Numbered from the stretch's first letter, positions 1-9,109 are shown. The stretch: 64,000 nt of DNA from Tenacibaculum tangerinum (GCF_029853675.1 NZ_CP122539.1:3181001-3245000), one strand, 5' to 3'. The notes: a model not told the origin generated them from the sequence alone. Made by a program: numbers and translations.

Positions 1-435
1 GTGAGTTCGGGATAAAAAATTTTTTTAATTACACGAAAAAAAGCGAAAAATTTAGTAAATTAAAGTACTGATTTTTAATTGTATAACTAAATTTTCCACT
101 ATGGTTTCTGATTTTAAAATTACTGAATTTTTCTGTTTAATTGATGATTTTTGTACCGAAATTAATCAAGTTATTGATAAAAATGCTTTAGAAACCTGTT
201 CAAAGATAGTTAGACGAAGAAAGCCTAAACTCACCCAAAGTGAAATAATCACAATTATGGTGCTTTTCCATTTTAGTGGTTTTAGGTGTTTTAAACACTT
301 TTATATCGAATATGTTAGCAAACACTTGTCAAAAGAATTTCCAGATTTAGTTTCCTATAACCGATTTGTTGAATTGAAAAAGCGTTGTTCAGTGCCTATG
401 ATACTGTTTCTTCAAATGCACTATTTAGGTCAATG
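1..435 (+). mobile_element. IS982-family element, left part only
   Basis: The first bases of the window look like the outer end of an IS982-family element, followed by a leader and a transposase start at 101. The element is cut at 435/436 by an IS3-family insertion. The missing two thirds of the transposase and the right end do not reappear beyond the IS3 copy at 1703, so this is a remnant and not simply an interrupted element. The true left boundary may lie just outside the window. Confidence 0.6.
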
Positions 436-499
436 TGTAGGCTTCCCTATTTTAGAACTGTTTGTTAATCCAAATATATGGTTTTCCGTTTTAAAATAG
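101..499 (+). pseudogene. IS982-family transposase, N-terminal fragment
   Basis: The first roughly 110 residues match the N-terminal part of IS982-family DDE transposases, with the family-typical segments LTQSEIITIMVLFHFSG and FPDLVSYNRFVELKK. The native sequence stops near LGQC; the last about 20 residues of the open frame are read from the inverted repeat of the inserted IS3 element. The catalytic DDE region is absent, so the product cannot be active. The family call rests on remembered motifs. Confidence 0.75.
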
Positions 500-536
500 A
501 TTGGCTTTCCTTTCATATTATTGCTTAAAAGCCAAT

Positions 537-1295
537 TTATTTTAAAATGAGCCTAGCGGCAGCGTCATGTTGCTTTTGAGCATATTTTACAGGTGGAATT
601 TTACCCAAAGCATCGTGTGGCCTATGATTGTTATAATCATCCATCCATATCTGTGTTTGTTCTCTTACTTGATCTATATTCTCAAAAATATATTTATTGA
701 GTACACCTCTTCGATAGGAACCGTTGAATCGCTCCACAAATGCATTTTGAGTTGGTTTTCCAGGCTGTATGTACTTAAATTCAATATCGTGCATCCTACT
801 CCATTCATTGGTTATATGTGCGATAAATTCAGTACCATTATCCATTCTGATCTTTGTAGGTTTTCCTTTTTTATTGATAAGGTGATTAAGTACCCATACA
901 ATACGATTACTGGTTAAGGAAAAGTCGATCTCTATATGCAGCGCTTCTCTGTTATAATCATCGATAATATTAAATGCCCTAAAGCGTCTTTTATTTTCTA
1001 AAACGTCTGTTACGAAGTCCATACTCCAAGTATGGTTGATTTGTTGAGGAACTTCAAGTGGTTCTTTTATTCTTGCTGGTAATCGTTTCTTTGCTTTTGG
1101 TCTTAAAGGAAGCCCTAATGCTACATATACTCTGTGCATACGCTTATGATTCCAAGATTTCCCTTCATTGCGTAATCTGTCGTAAGCTTTCCAAAACCCT
1201 TCTTCTGAATGTTGTTCTGCTTTTTGCTTCAATGCCTGTTCTACTTCAGAATCGTCCTTAACCAATGGCTTATAATAGTAAACGCTCTTACTCAT
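537..1295 (-). CDS. IS3-family transposase OrfB (rve integrase core)
   Basis: This is the catalytic subunit of the IS3 transposase. The DDE triad is visible: Asp in WSMDFVTDVL, Asp in IRMDNGTEF, and Glu in NAFVERFNG. The in-frame ATG at 1295 is probably not the real start. The same frame stays open upstream through KPCRKRSITKELIHYGISRA to the A-rich slippery site inside the end of orfA, so the active product would be an OrfAB fusion made by -1 frameshifting. The gene appears intact. Confidence 0.88.
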   Translation of the reverse strand: MSKSVYYYKPLVKDDSEVEQALKQKAEQHSEEGFWKAYDRLRNEGKSWNHKRMHRVYVALGLPLRPKAKKRLPARIKEPLEVPQQINHTWSMDFVTDVLENKRRFRAFNIIDDYNREALHIEIDFSLTSNRIVWVLNHLINKKGKPTKIRMDNGTEFIAHITNEWSRMHDIEFKYIQPGKPTQNAFVERFNGSYRRGVLNKYIFENIDQVREQTQIWMDDYNNHRPHDALGKIPPVKYAQKQHDAAARLILK

Positions 1296-1369
1296 TTTAA
1301 GAACACGGCACGCCCTGCTGATGCCGTAATGAATAAGTTCTTTCGTAATACTTCGCTTACGACAAGGCT

Positions 1370-1636
1370 TTATAGCTTTTTTTCTATAATCTCCTTTGCC
1401 ATTTGATGGTCAAGAGCAAGTGTGGCATACATTTGCTTAAGTTTACGGTTTTCTTCTTCCAATTCTTTTAAACGCTTAAGCTCCTTGGAGTTCATACCTG
1501 CATACTTACTTCTCCATTTGTAAAAGGCCGCAGCACTTACACCATGTTCACGAGTAATCTCTGGCACTGGCTTACCGTTATCAAACTCCTTTAAAATCTT
1601 TGCGATTTGTGTCGGACTAAATTTACTTTTTCTCAT
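1370..1636 (-). CDS. IS3-family transposase OrfA (HTH)
   Basis: An 88-residue protein beginning MRKSKFSPTQIAKIL with a helix-turn-helix (about residues 8-45) that would bind the element's inverted repeats. A leucine-rich coiled coil (ELKRLKELEEENRKLKQ) follows, typical of OrfA dimerisation. The gene ends in ...EKKL-stop right after an A7G run, where ribosomes are expected to slip into the orfB frame. It starts 66 bases inside the right inverted repeat. Confidence 0.88.
   Translation of the reverse strand: MRKSKFSPTQIAKILKEFDNGKPVPEITREHGVSAAAFYKWRSKYAGMNSKELKRLKELEEENRKLKQMYATLALDHQMAKEIIEKKL
1376..1382 (-). other. Probable -1 programmed frameshift site (IS3 orfA/orfB)
   Basis: On the minus strand the sequence reads GAA AAA AAG CTA TAA. 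A slip of -1 on AAAAAAG changes the frame to AAA GCT ATA AAG and continues into OrfB. This matches the usual IS3 mechanism, with the slippery heptamer a few bases before the orfA stop. Confidence 0.7.
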
Positions 1637-1697
1637 AATTACTGTTTAAAATTAAGCTTTTTATTCTACTTTTAAACAGTTCGGTTTTTAGGGAAGC

Positions 1698-2246
1698 TTA
1701 CATTAGTGAGTCAGATGATTCTTGTTTGATTTCATTAAATGTTTTACATACTATTACAATTAAACTATCCAGTTCGGATATTTTGCATGTCAAAGAAATA
1801 ATAAGTTGCTCTGGAGAGTTTGAATAGTTGTAATCTTTACCAAAATTTGAAAAGTCTTTTTTAAGAATATTTTTTAAATTATGGATTGGATAACTCTTTT
1901 CTTTTTTTAAACTATCTCTTGAAATACTTAAAACATTATTGCGCTTTATAAATATAGGATAACATTTGCCAAAAGTTGTTGATACTAGAACGTTATATCT
2001 TGTTTTATTATTATAAATTTTTAAATAAGCTCTTTTTTCTTCATAATTTAAACTTTGAAGGCTATCGACCAACTGGTTAAAATCAGTAATTCCTCTCAGG
2101 TCTACATATTGGTAATTTTCATTTAATGAGAAATCGGAGGAATGAGGATAATAAAATTCTTTTTCAATGTTTTCTCTGTTTGTTTTACAAGAAGTTAGAT
2201 TAAAAAAGAAAAATATAGAAAGTAAAAGAGTTATTCTTCTTTTCAT
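1698..2246 (-). CDS. Hypothetical lipoprotein, possibly 3'-truncated by the IS
   Basis: A 182-residue protein starting MKRRITLLLSIFFFFNLTSC, a signal peptide with an SPII lipobox ending at Cys20. The mature part is polar with no recognised domain. The stop codon TAA lies within the last bases of the IS3 inverted repeat (ending at 1702), so the original C-terminus may have been lost and replaced by the chance stop. The neighbouring lpd is on the same strand, upstream of this gene and separated from it by a terminator-like hairpin. I do not recognise a function. Confidence 0.55.
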   Translation of the reverse strand: MKRRITLLLSIFFFFNLTSCKTNRENIEKEFYYPHSSDFSLNENYQYVDLRGITDFNQLVDSLQSLNYEEKRAYLKIYNNKTRYNVLVSTTFGKCYPIFIKRNNVLSISRDSLKKEKSYPIHNLKNILKKDFSNFGKDYNYSNSPEQLIISLTCKISELDSLIVIVCKTFNEIKQESSDSLM

Positions 2247-2310
2247 ATAGATTTGTAATTTTTGTACTTAAGGTCTTATTTATCAATAACTAAATTAACT
2301 GAAACAAAAT

Positions 2311-2358
2311 AAAAAAACAACCTTTTGGTACTGAGCGTAGCCAAAGAAGGTTGCTTTT
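2311..2358 (-). terminator. Bidirectional hairpin downstream of lpd
   Basis: The arms CAACCTT (2318-2324) and AAGGTTG (2347-2353) extend inward through TTGG/CCAA-type pairs. A T-run lies on both sides: TTGTTTTTTT on the minus strand and GCTTTTTA on the plus strand. The hairpin sits about 50 bases after the lpd stop. The loop contains ACTGAGCGTAGCC, a motif seen in Flavobacteriaceae intergenic repeats. Confidence 0.7.
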
Positions 2359-2404
2359 TAATATGATAAGATTGCTTCAACTTTAAAAGTATCGCAATGA
2401 TGTT

Positions 2405-3805
2405 TTAAGCATTTAAAGGTTGTCCGTCCCAAGCAGCTTTCGCGGCTTCTTTTACCGCTTCAGAGTAGGTTGGGTGTCCATGACAAATACGTGCTAAATC
2501 TTCCGCAGAAGCTCTGTATTCCATCGCTACGGCTGCTTCCATAATTAAGTCGGCAACACGAGCACCTACCATGTGTACTCCTAAAATTTCATCGGTATTT
2601 TTATCAGCCAAAACTTTTACAAATCCGTCTAAATCTCCACTCGCACGAGAACGTCCTAAGGCACGCATAGAGAATTTTCCTACTTTGTAATCCACCTTAG
2701 CTTCTTTTAATTCGTCTTCAGTTTTACCAACAGCCGCTACTTCTGGCCATGTGTATACAATTCCAGGAATTAAGTTATAGTCGATATGAGGTTTTTGTCC
2801 CGCTAAATATTCAGCAACCACCACACCTTCTTCTTCTGCTTTATGTGCTAACATCGCTCCACGAACTACATCACCAATGGCATAAATGTTCGAAACGTTG
2901 GTTTGTAAGTGATCATTTACTTCAACCATGCCTCTTTCAGTAACTTTTACACCCGCATTTTCTAAAGCCAATCCTTCGGTATACGGACGACGACCTACCG
3001 CTACCAAACAGTAATCACCCGTAAAAGTAACCTCTTCTCCTTTTTTATTGGTCGCTGTTACCACAACTTCGTCACCCTTTCTTTCAACAGCAGTAACTCC
3101 GTGGCTTGCGTTAATTTTCATTCCTTGTTTCTTTAAAACCTTCGTCAATTCTTTAGAAACATCTTTATCCATGGTTGGCGTAATCGTAGGTGCATATTCG
3201 ATAACCGTTACCTCAGCGCCTAAACGCTTGAAAACAGAACCTAACTCTAAACCGATAACACCACCGCCAATTACTAATAAATGTTTAGGAACTTCAGGAA
3301 GTTTTAAGGCTTCAGTAGAAGTAATAATTCGCTCTTTATCAAGCGTAATAAAAGGTAAAGAAGACGGTTTAGAACCTGTAGCTATAATAATGTTAGTTGC
3401 TTCAATAGTTTCTTCAGAACCATCATTTTTAGTGATTTTTACGTGCGTAGCATCTTCAAAAGAACCTAAACCTTCGTAAACCTCAATATTGTTTTTATCC
3501 ATTAAATATTTGATACCTCCTGTAGTAGTTTCTACTACATTTGCTTTACGAGCTATCATTTTTCCGAAGTCAAAAGAAGGTTTTTCAACAGAAATTCCGT
3601 GTTCTTCAAAATGATGTACGGCATCATAGTAATGATGTGAAGAATCTAGTAACGCTTTTGAAGGAATACATCCAACATTTAGACAAGTTCCGCCTAAAGT
3701 CGAGTATTTTTCGATAATAGCCACTTTAGAACCTAATTGAGCGGCTCTGATAGCAGCAATATACCCTCCTGGACCAGAACCTATAACGATTAAATCGTAT
3801 TTCAT
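2405..3805 (-). CDS. lpd: Dihydrolipoyl dehydrogenase (E3)
   Basis: This flavoprotein reoxidises dihydrolipoamide with NAD+ in the 2-oxoacid dehydrogenase complexes and the glycine cleavage system. Its 466 residues match the family length. It shows the FAD-binding GSGPGGYIAAIRA near the N-terminus, the redox disulfide CLNVGC (Cys41 and Cys46), the NAD motif VIGGGVIGLELGS, the second FAD motif IYAIGDV and the C-terminal catalytic His-Glu region HGHPTYSE. It is a single-gene unit, divergent from the haem-binding protein gene, with E1/E2 genes not in the window. Confidence 0.97.
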   Translation of the reverse strand: MKYDLIVIGSGPGGYIAAIRAAQLGSKVAIIEKYSTLGGTCLNVGCIPSKALLDSSHHYYDAVHHFEEHGISVEKPSFDFGKMIARKANVVETTTGGIKYLMDKNNIEVYEGLGSFEDATHVKITKNDGSEETIEATNIIIATGSKPSSLPFITLDKERIITSTEALKLPEVPKHLLVIGGGVIGLELGSVFKRLGAEVTVIEYAPTITPTMDKDVSKELTKVLKKQGMKINASHGVTAVERKGDEVVVTATNKKGEEVTFTGDYCLVAVGRRPYTEGLALENAGVKVTERGMVEVNDHLQTNVSNIYAIGDVVRGAMLAHKAEEEGVVVAEYLAGQKPHIDYNLIPGIVYTWPEVAAVGKTEDELKEAKVDYKVGKFSMRALGRSRASGDLDGFVKVLADKNTDEILGVHMVGARVADLIMEAAVAMEYRASAEDLARICHGHPTYSEAVKEAAKAAWDGQPLNA

Positions 3806-3945
3806 GAGTTGTGTTTTATTATTTCATCCATTTAAATTGCACAATGTCCGTTGCTAATAAGTTAAGTATTCTTACTGGCTACCACCATTGCTTGCAAGAT
3901 GCTCATTATGAGCTTTTATAAAAATGAAGTACAAAAGTACAATTA

Positions 3946-3976
3946 TTTGTCGATAAAATTAGTTTTCATATCTTTA
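3946..3976 (+). promoter_or_regulatory. Bacteroidota sigma-A promoter for the haem-binding gene
   Basis: TTTG at 3946-3949, a 19-nt spacer, then TATCTTTA at 3969-3976. This matches the Bacteroidota consensus TTTG-N19-TAnnTTTG with one mismatch, 17 bases upstream of the ATG at 3994. Confidence 0.6.
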
Positions 3977-3993
3977 AAACTTAAATTCGTTGT

Positions 3994-4464
3994 ATGAAAA
4001 TTTTTAAAAAAATTATAGGATTTTTACTAATACTCTTAGTCATCGCACAGTTTTTTCAACCCCAAAAAAACGAGGGTAAAATCGCTTCGGTCGAACCTTT
4101 TATAAAAGAAACCAAACCAGGTGACGAGGTACATAAAATATTAAAAACAGTGTGTTTTGATTGTCATAGTAACTCAACTCGTTACCCTTGGTACAGTAGT
4201 ATTACGCCAGTAAATTATTGGTTGGCAAACCATATAAAAGAAGGAAAAGAAGAGTTGAACTTTTCTGAGTGGGCTACTTATTCTTTGAAAAGAAAAGAGC
4301 ATAAGATGGAAGAGATTTGGGAGGAAGTAGAAAAAGGAAAAATGCCCTTAGATTCGTACAGATGGACGCACGCCAATGCTCGTTTAACAAAAGAAGAAGT
4401 AGCACAAGTAGTTAACTGGGCTAAAAGTGTACAAAGTGATTACAAAACGCAGTTAGCAGACTAA
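3994..4464 (+). CDS. Haem-binding domain protein (membrane-anchored mono-haem)
   Basis: A 156-residue protein with an N-terminal hydrophobic segment (residues 5-20) serving as signal or anchor, followed by one c-type haem motif CFDCH (Cys54, Cys57, His58) in the context KTVCFDCHSNSTRYPWYS. The arrangement, with downstream WAKS near the C-terminus, matches the Haem_bd family (PF14376) common in Bacteroidota. It probably faces the periplasm as an electron carrier or sensor; the partner is unknown. The glycosyltransferase starts 5 bases after the stop, so the two are probably co-transcribed. Confidence 0.85.
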   Translation: MKIFKKIIGFLLILLVIAQFFQPQKNEGKIASVEPFIKETKPGDEVHKILKTVCFDCHSNSTRYPWYSSITPVNYWLANHIKEGKEELNFSEWATYSLKRKEHKMEEIWEEVEKGKMPLDSYRWTHANARLTKEEVAQVVNWAKSVQSDYKTQLAD

Positions 4465-4469
4465 AATTA

Positions 4470-5696
4470 ATGCAACAACTGTTAATAATTGGGTACGTTT
4501 GGATAGAAAAAACTACGGGAGCTGGGAATCGAATGTTACAGTTGCTCAACGTTTTTAAAAAGCAGAACTACACCATTACGTTTGCGACCCCTGCCCAAAA
4601 AACGGAAAACTCTTTAAATCTAACCGAATTAGGAGTTCAAGAGCAATCTATTGAACTAAATTCACCTACTTTTGATGATTTTGTTAGCAAACTAAAACCT
4701 GATGTTGTGTTATTCGATCGCTTTATGATGGAAGAACAATTCGGTTGGCGTGTTGCTGAATATTGTCCCAAAGCTTTGCGGATTTTAGATACGGAAGACT
4801 TGCATTTTTTACGTAAAACGCGTCATGTACAATTAAAAAAAGGAGAATCTTTTTCTACAAAAGCATTGTTGCAATCGGACGAAGCGAAGCGAGAAATAGC
4901 GGCTATACTACGTTGTGATATGAGTTTGATTATATCCTCTTATGAAATCCAATTGTTGAAAGAAGTTTTTAATATTGATGAAGCGTTGCTTTATCATTTT
5001 CCTTTTTTATTGAATAGGATTAATGAAAAGGCAATTGAAAACTGGATGCCATTTGAAGAACGAGCACATTTTGTCTTTGTAGGAAACTTTTTTCATGCAC
5101 CCAATGTCGATGCTGTTTTACAATTAAAAACCATTTGGAAAAATATTAGGAAGAAATTACCCAATGCAGAATTGCATATTTACGGGGCCTATGTTACGCA
5201 GCAAATTCAGCAATTGCATAAACCAAAAGAAGGATTTATAATTAAAGGTTTTGTAGAAAATGCGTTAGCGGTGGTTCAAAGTGCTAGAGTAGTGCTTGCT
5301 CCCATTCGTTTTGGAGCAGGAATTAAAGGGAAGTTAACCGAAGCGATGGAGTGCGGAACGCCCTCTGTAACTACTCAAATAGGTGCAGAAGGAATGCACG
5401 GCAGCTTGCCTTGGAATGGGGTTGTTGAAAATGATTTTAAAGAGTTTGCGGATAAAGCAGTAAGATTGTATACTGATAAAAACCTTTGGTTGGAATCGCA
5501 GCAAAACGGAGTTAACATGATCAACTCACTATATGATAAAGAAAAATTAGCCGCTTCTTTTTTAAATAGGTTGAAAAAAATCCAAGAAAATCTTGAGGTA
5601 CATCGCACACAAAATTTTTTAGGAAGCATGTTACAACTTCAAACCCTACAAGCTACAAAGTTTATGAGTAAGTGGATTGAAGAGAAGAATAAGTAA
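4470..5696 (+). CDS. GT-B glycosyltransferase (group 1/family 4 type)
   Basis: A 408-residue cytosolic protein. The N-terminal half begins MQQLLIIGYVWIEKTTGAGNR, an acceptor-binding Rossmann half. The C-terminal donor half has FVGNFFHAPNVDA and the sugar-nucleotide region PIRFGAGIKGKLTEAMECG followed by PSVTTQIGAEGM, which contains the family's E-x7-E-like motif. It would transfer a sugar from an activated donor to an unknown acceptor. No other polysaccharide genes are nearby. It converges with the minus-strand gene that ends at 5697. Confidence 0.85.
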   Translation: MQQLLIIGYVWIEKTTGAGNRMLQLLNVFKKQNYTITFATPAQKTENSLNLTELGVQEQSIELNSPTFDDFVSKLKPDVVLFDRFMMEEQFGWRVAEYCPKALRILDTEDLHFLRKTRHVQLKKGESFSTKALLQSDEAKREIAAILRCDMSLIISSYEIQLLKEVFNIDEALLYHFPFLLNRINEKAIENWMPFEERAHFVFVGNFFHAPNVDAVLQLKTIWKNIRKKLPNAELHIYGAYVTQQIQQLHKPKEGFIIKGFVENALAVVQSARVVLAPIRFGAGIKGKLTEAMECGTPSVTTQIGAEGMHGSLPWNGVVENDFKEFADKAVRLYTDKNLWLESQQNGVNMINSLYDKEKLAASFLNRLKKIQENLEVHRTQNFLGSMLQLQTLQATKFMSKWIEEKNK

Positions 5697-6911
5697 TTAG
5701 TTTTTAGTGGGTTGATAATCTAAAGGTAACATATTCGCAAAAGCCTCAAAGCCCCAGTACCCTTCATTGAATACAGCCTCAGGATTCATAAGAACCCCTT
5801 GGATATCTATTTGGGCTTTTCCTTCTAATAAAACAATATTTGAGGTTTGCACACCATTGGCTTTTCTACGTTTTCCAAACATTCCGATTACATAATTTTC
5901 TTCCTCTGGTTCTTGAGTGTAAATAACCATTAAGTAATCTTTAAAACTCAAATAGGGTGTTTTGTTATCGTAGGTAATGATATCTTCATAAGGAACGTTT
6001 TTTTGATATAGGTAATCTCGATATTTGGGGAGTTTTGCTTTTTGAAGGGTAACGATTACACTATCTAACGTAGTTTTTGGATGGGTGATTTTTTTAGATA
6101 AATTGACAGATCTACTATAGAGCTTAAAAAACTCTCTAGCAAATTTTATTTTTTCTTCAGAAGGTCTATCGGAGTTTGGTACTCTTTTGAACTGATTGAC
6201 TACAAAACCATCTTCTTTAAGCTTTTTTGAAGTCAAACTTCTTAAAAAATGCATTTGCGAACCGTTATAAGCTTCAAGCCTGTTTTGTTTCCACTTTCTT
6301 CTAATGTTCTTTCGAAGGTTTTTATAACGTGCAAATCCGCTAAAAAATAATCGGTCTTCTTTTAGGGTAAAATCAACCAAATCATAGGTAATGATATAAC
6401 CTAAACCTTGATGTTTAATTGTAAGCGGTTTTCTAGCAAATGCTGTTAGTGTATTGGTTTTGGTACTATACTCAAAGTGCAAGTCTTTTTCGTTTACTAT
6501 TTTGCAGGTTTGTGCGAGTTTTGTTCTTCCTAAAAAAGTTTGCTTAAAACGTGTTAAATTATATTTCCAGTTATCATCATAAATGGTTTTTCTAATGACC
6601 ACTTCATTTAAAACACTGCTATCTTCTTTAAGTGTAATATGTAGGTTTTTGTTTTTGCTTTGTGGGGTAATTAAAAGTTGTTTGGTTGCATACCCTAAAA
6701 AAGAAATAACGAGGGTGTAATATCCCTCTTTAATTTTTAATTCAAATTTCCCTTCAGCATTCGTTATGGTGCCTTTGGTGGTATTGTTAAAGTAAACAGA
6801 AGCTCCTTCTAAGGGTTCGTTCCTTTCTGATACTACACTTCCTTTAATTACAATCTGAGAAAACGATATTGAGCTTACCAAAAGCAGTAAAAGAATGAGT
6901 CCCTTTTTCAT
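5697..6911 (-). CDS. Secreted carboxypeptidase-regulatory-like domain protein
   Basis: A 404-residue protein with a signal peptide (MKKGLILLLLLVSSISFSQ), then a CarboxypepD_reg-like beta-sandwich (about residues 20-105: IKGSVVSERNEPLEGASVYFNNTTKGT...GKFELKIKEGYYTLVISFLGY). The domain is the same as the one before TonB-receptor plugs. The remaining 300 residues have no recognised domain and are rich in basic and aromatic residues; no beta-barrel follows. It is probably an outer-membrane-associated or periplasmic protein of unknown role. Confidence 0.8.
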   Translation of the reverse strand: MKKGLILLLLLVSSISFSQIVIKGSVVSERNEPLEGASVYFNNTTKGTITNAEGKFELKIKEGYYTLVISFLGYATKQLLITPQSKNKNLHITLKEDSSVLNEVVIRKTIYDDNWKYNLTRFKQTFLGRTKLAQTCKIVNEKDLHFEYSTKTNTLTAFARKPLTIKHQGLGYIITYDLVDFTLKEDRLFFSGFARYKNLRKNIRRKWKQNRLEAYNGSQMHFLRSLTSKKLKEDGFVVNQFKRVPNSDRPSEEKIKFAREFFKLYSRSVNLSKKITHPKTTLDSVIVTLQKAKLPKYRDYLYQKNVPYEDIITYDNKTPYLSFKDYLMVIYTQEPEEENYVIGMFGKRRKANGVQTSNIVLLEGKAQIDIQGVLMNPEAVFNEGYWGFEAFANMLPLDYQPTKN

Positions 6912-6966
6912 GAAAAATAGTTTCCATAAAAATAGGGACTTATTTAAAGTGATAAAATTTTATTTG

Positions 6967-8994
6967 TTAATTTTTGTCAATCAACCCAGCACGTTTTAAC
7001 AAAGCATCAGGTTTTGGCGCTCTTCCTCTAAAGCGTTTGTATAATTCCATAGGTTCTTCTGTGCCACCTTTAGACAATACATTATCTTTAAATTTATTGG
7101 CAACCTCTTTGTTAAAAATACCTTTTTCTTTAAAATATTCAAAAGCATCAGCATCCAAAACTTCTGCCCATTTATAAGAATAATATCCAGCAGAATATCC
7201 TCCTTGAAAAATATGAGAAAAAGAGGTGCTCATACAGTTTTCTGCTACGTCTGGATATAGTTTCGTTGCAGCAAAAGCATTCATTTCAAATTCTTTTACT
7301 GAAGCTATGTTTTCAGGAGCATTTCCAGAATGCCAAGACATATCTAACAACCCAAAACTTACTTGACGTAAGGTTTGCATTCCTTCGTGAAAACTAGCAG
7401 ATTCTTTAATTTTTTCAACATATTCCATCGGAATAACTTCGCCGGTTTCGTAATGTTTTGCGAACAATTCTAAGGCTTCTTTTTCGTAACACCAGTTTTC
7501 TAATACTTGACTCGGTAGCTCTACAAAATCCCAAGAAACAGAAGTTCCGGATAAGCTTTTATAGGTGGTGTTTGCCAACATACCATGTAAGGCATGACCA
7601 AATTCGTGGAATAGGGTAGTAACTTCGTTAAAAGTTAGTAACGACGGTTTTGTTTTGGTAGGCTTGGTAAAGTTACAAACGATAGAGACTTGCGGCCTTT
7701 CGTTCGTACCAGTACTCTTATATTGTGATTTATAAGAAGTCATCCAAGCACCATCACGTTTTCCTTGTCTAGGATGAAAATCAGCATACAAATACGAAAC
7801 AAAATCCCCATTCGTATCTGTTACCGTATAAGTTTTAACATCTTCATGATACTTGTCAATAGTATCAATTTCTTCAAACTGTAAGTTATACAATTTGTTA
7901 GCAATGGTAAATACCCCATCAATTACATTTTCTAATTTAAAATAGGGTTTGAGTAACTCTTGATCTAGATTGAATAACTCTTTCTTTAGTTTTTCAGCGT
8001 AGTAAGCACCGTCCCATTTTTGTAATTGGTCAATTCCGTCTAATTTTTTAGCGTAGGCTTCTAAATTAGTAAACTCACGTTGAGCCGCAGGTTTCGCTTT
8101 TTCTAGTAGTTCGTTTAAAAACGTTATCACTTTTTCAGGAGTTTCAGCCATGCGCTCTTCTAATACAAAATGAGCGTGGGTTTTATAACCCAGTAGGTTG
8201 GCACGTTTATGACGTAAAGTAACAATGTCTTTTACAATTTGCTCATTGTTATAGTCATTTTGCTGAAATCCTTTTTTACCAAAAGCAATAGCTAATTCTT
8301 TTCTCAATTCTCTAGTATCAGCATAGGTCATAAAAGGTATGTAACTTGGGTAATCTAAGGTAATCATCCAACCCTCTTTACCTTTTGAATTTGCAAGCTC
8401 TTTGGCAGCTTCTTTGGCACTTTCTGGCAAGCCTGCTAATTTAGCTTCGTTGGTTATCAATAACTCAAAAGCATTGGTTTCTGCCAATACATGCTCTCCA
8501 AACTGTAACGATAATTTAGCCAACTCAGCATCAATTTTACGAAGCTCAGCTTTGTCAGCTTCTTTTAAATTGGCTCCGTTGCGTGCAAAACTTTTATACT
8601 GCTTATCGAGTAGTATTTCTTGCTCTGGAGTTAAGTTTAACTCAGAAAGTTGATCGTATACCGCTTTAACACGTGTAAACAATCCTTCATTTAAAATCAT
8701 ATCGTTTCTGAACTCACTCAACCAAGGCGAAATATCTTTTGCTATTTTTTGAATTTCTTCATTGGTTTCCGCAGAGTTTAAATTAAAAAAGATAGCAGTA
8801 ACCCTGTCTAATGTATTCCCTGTATTATCTAAAGCAACAGTTGTGTTTTCAAAAGTTGGAGCTTCAACATTTTTAACAATGGCATCAATTTCGTCCTTTG
8901 CAATTTGTATGGCTTTTTTGATAGCAGGTTTATAATCTTCTTCTTTGATTTGAGAAAAAGGAGGGGTATTAAAGTCTTGTAAAAGTGGATTCAT
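6967..8994 (-). CDS. M3-family zinc metallopeptidase (oligopeptidase A / Dcp-like)
   Basis: A 675-residue protein starting at the ATG at 8994; a TTG three codons upstream (9003) is less likely. The gluzincin motif HEFGHALH in FNEVTTLFHEFGHALHGM carries two zinc ligands and the catalytic Glu. The downstream Glu region lies near SFHEGMQTLRQV. Length and end-to-end sequence fit the oligopeptidase A/peptidyl-dipeptidase branch, which degrades short peptides in the cytosol or periplasm; I see no signal peptide. It is followed by nothing on the same strand until the 5697-6911 gene. Confidence 0.93.
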   Translation of the reverse strand: MNPLLQDFNTPPFSQIKEEDYKPAIKKAIQIAKDEIDAIVKNVEAPTFENTTVALDNTGNTLDRVTAIFFNLNSAETNEEIQKIAKDISPWLSEFRNDMILNEGLFTRVKAVYDQLSELNLTPEQEILLDKQYKSFARNGANLKEADKAELRKIDAELAKLSLQFGEHVLAETNAFELLITNEAKLAGLPESAKEAAKELANSKGKEGWMITLDYPSYIPFMTYADTRELRKELAIAFGKKGFQQNDYNNEQIVKDIVTLRHKRANLLGYKTHAHFVLEERMAETPEKVITFLNELLEKAKPAAQREFTNLEAYAKKLDGIDQLQKWDGAYYAEKLKKELFNLDQELLKPYFKLENVIDGVFTIANKLYNLQFEEIDTIDKYHEDVKTYTVTDTNGDFVSYLYADFHPRQGKRDGAWMTSYKSQYKSTGTNERPQVSIVCNFTKPTKTKPSLLTFNEVTTLFHEFGHALHGMLANTTYKSLSGTSVSWDFVELPSQVLENWCYEKEALELFAKHYETGEVIPMEYVEKIKESASFHEGMQTLRQVSFGLLDMSWHSGNAPENIASVKEFEMNAFAATKLYPDVAENCMSTSFSHIFQGGYSAGYYSYKWAEVLDADAFEYFKEKGIFNKEVANKFKDNVLSKGGTEEPMELYKRFRGRAPKPDALLKRAGLIDKN

Positions 8995-9000
8995 TATGTT

Positions 9001-9096
9001 CAATGAGTTAATGATTTAATGAGACAATGGGTTAATGTGTTAATGAGACAATGATTTAATGTATTACTGAGGCAATGATTTATTGAAACAGTGTTA
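9001..9096. repeat. Four imperfect 24-bp tandem repeats
   Basis: The units at 9001-9024, 9025-9048, 9049-9072 and 9073-9096 each begin CAATGA or CAATGG and continue with TTAATG-type text; the first two differ at a few positions only. The array fills the gap between purE and the M3 peptidase start, so it sits in the peptidase 5' leader. Confidence 0.8.
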
Positions 9097-9109
9097 ATGA
9101 ATCTGTTGC

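Larger units (their letters stand above)
436..1702 (-). mobile_element. IS3-family insertion sequence (IS407/IS51-like)
   Basis: The two ends form imperfect inverted repeats. The left end at 436 begins TGTAGGCTTCCCTA and contains GAACTGTTT; the right end, read inward from 1702, begins TGTAAGCTTCCCTA and contains GAACTGTTT. Inside are two overlapping genes on the minus strand, the OrfA helix-turn-helix and the OrfB DDE integrase. The length is about 1.27 kb. I see no target-site duplication: the left flank ends CAATG and the right flank starts TTAGT, which suggests that a flank was lost after insertion. Confidence 0.85.

Noticed and set aside
567..1406. Plus-strand ORFs across the IS3 element
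   Set aside because: They are antisense to orfA/orfB, which have clear DDE and HTH motifs.
3048..3479. 143-codon plus-strand ORF within lpd
   Set aside because: It lies wholly inside lpd on the opposite strand and has no motif of its own; it is a shadow.
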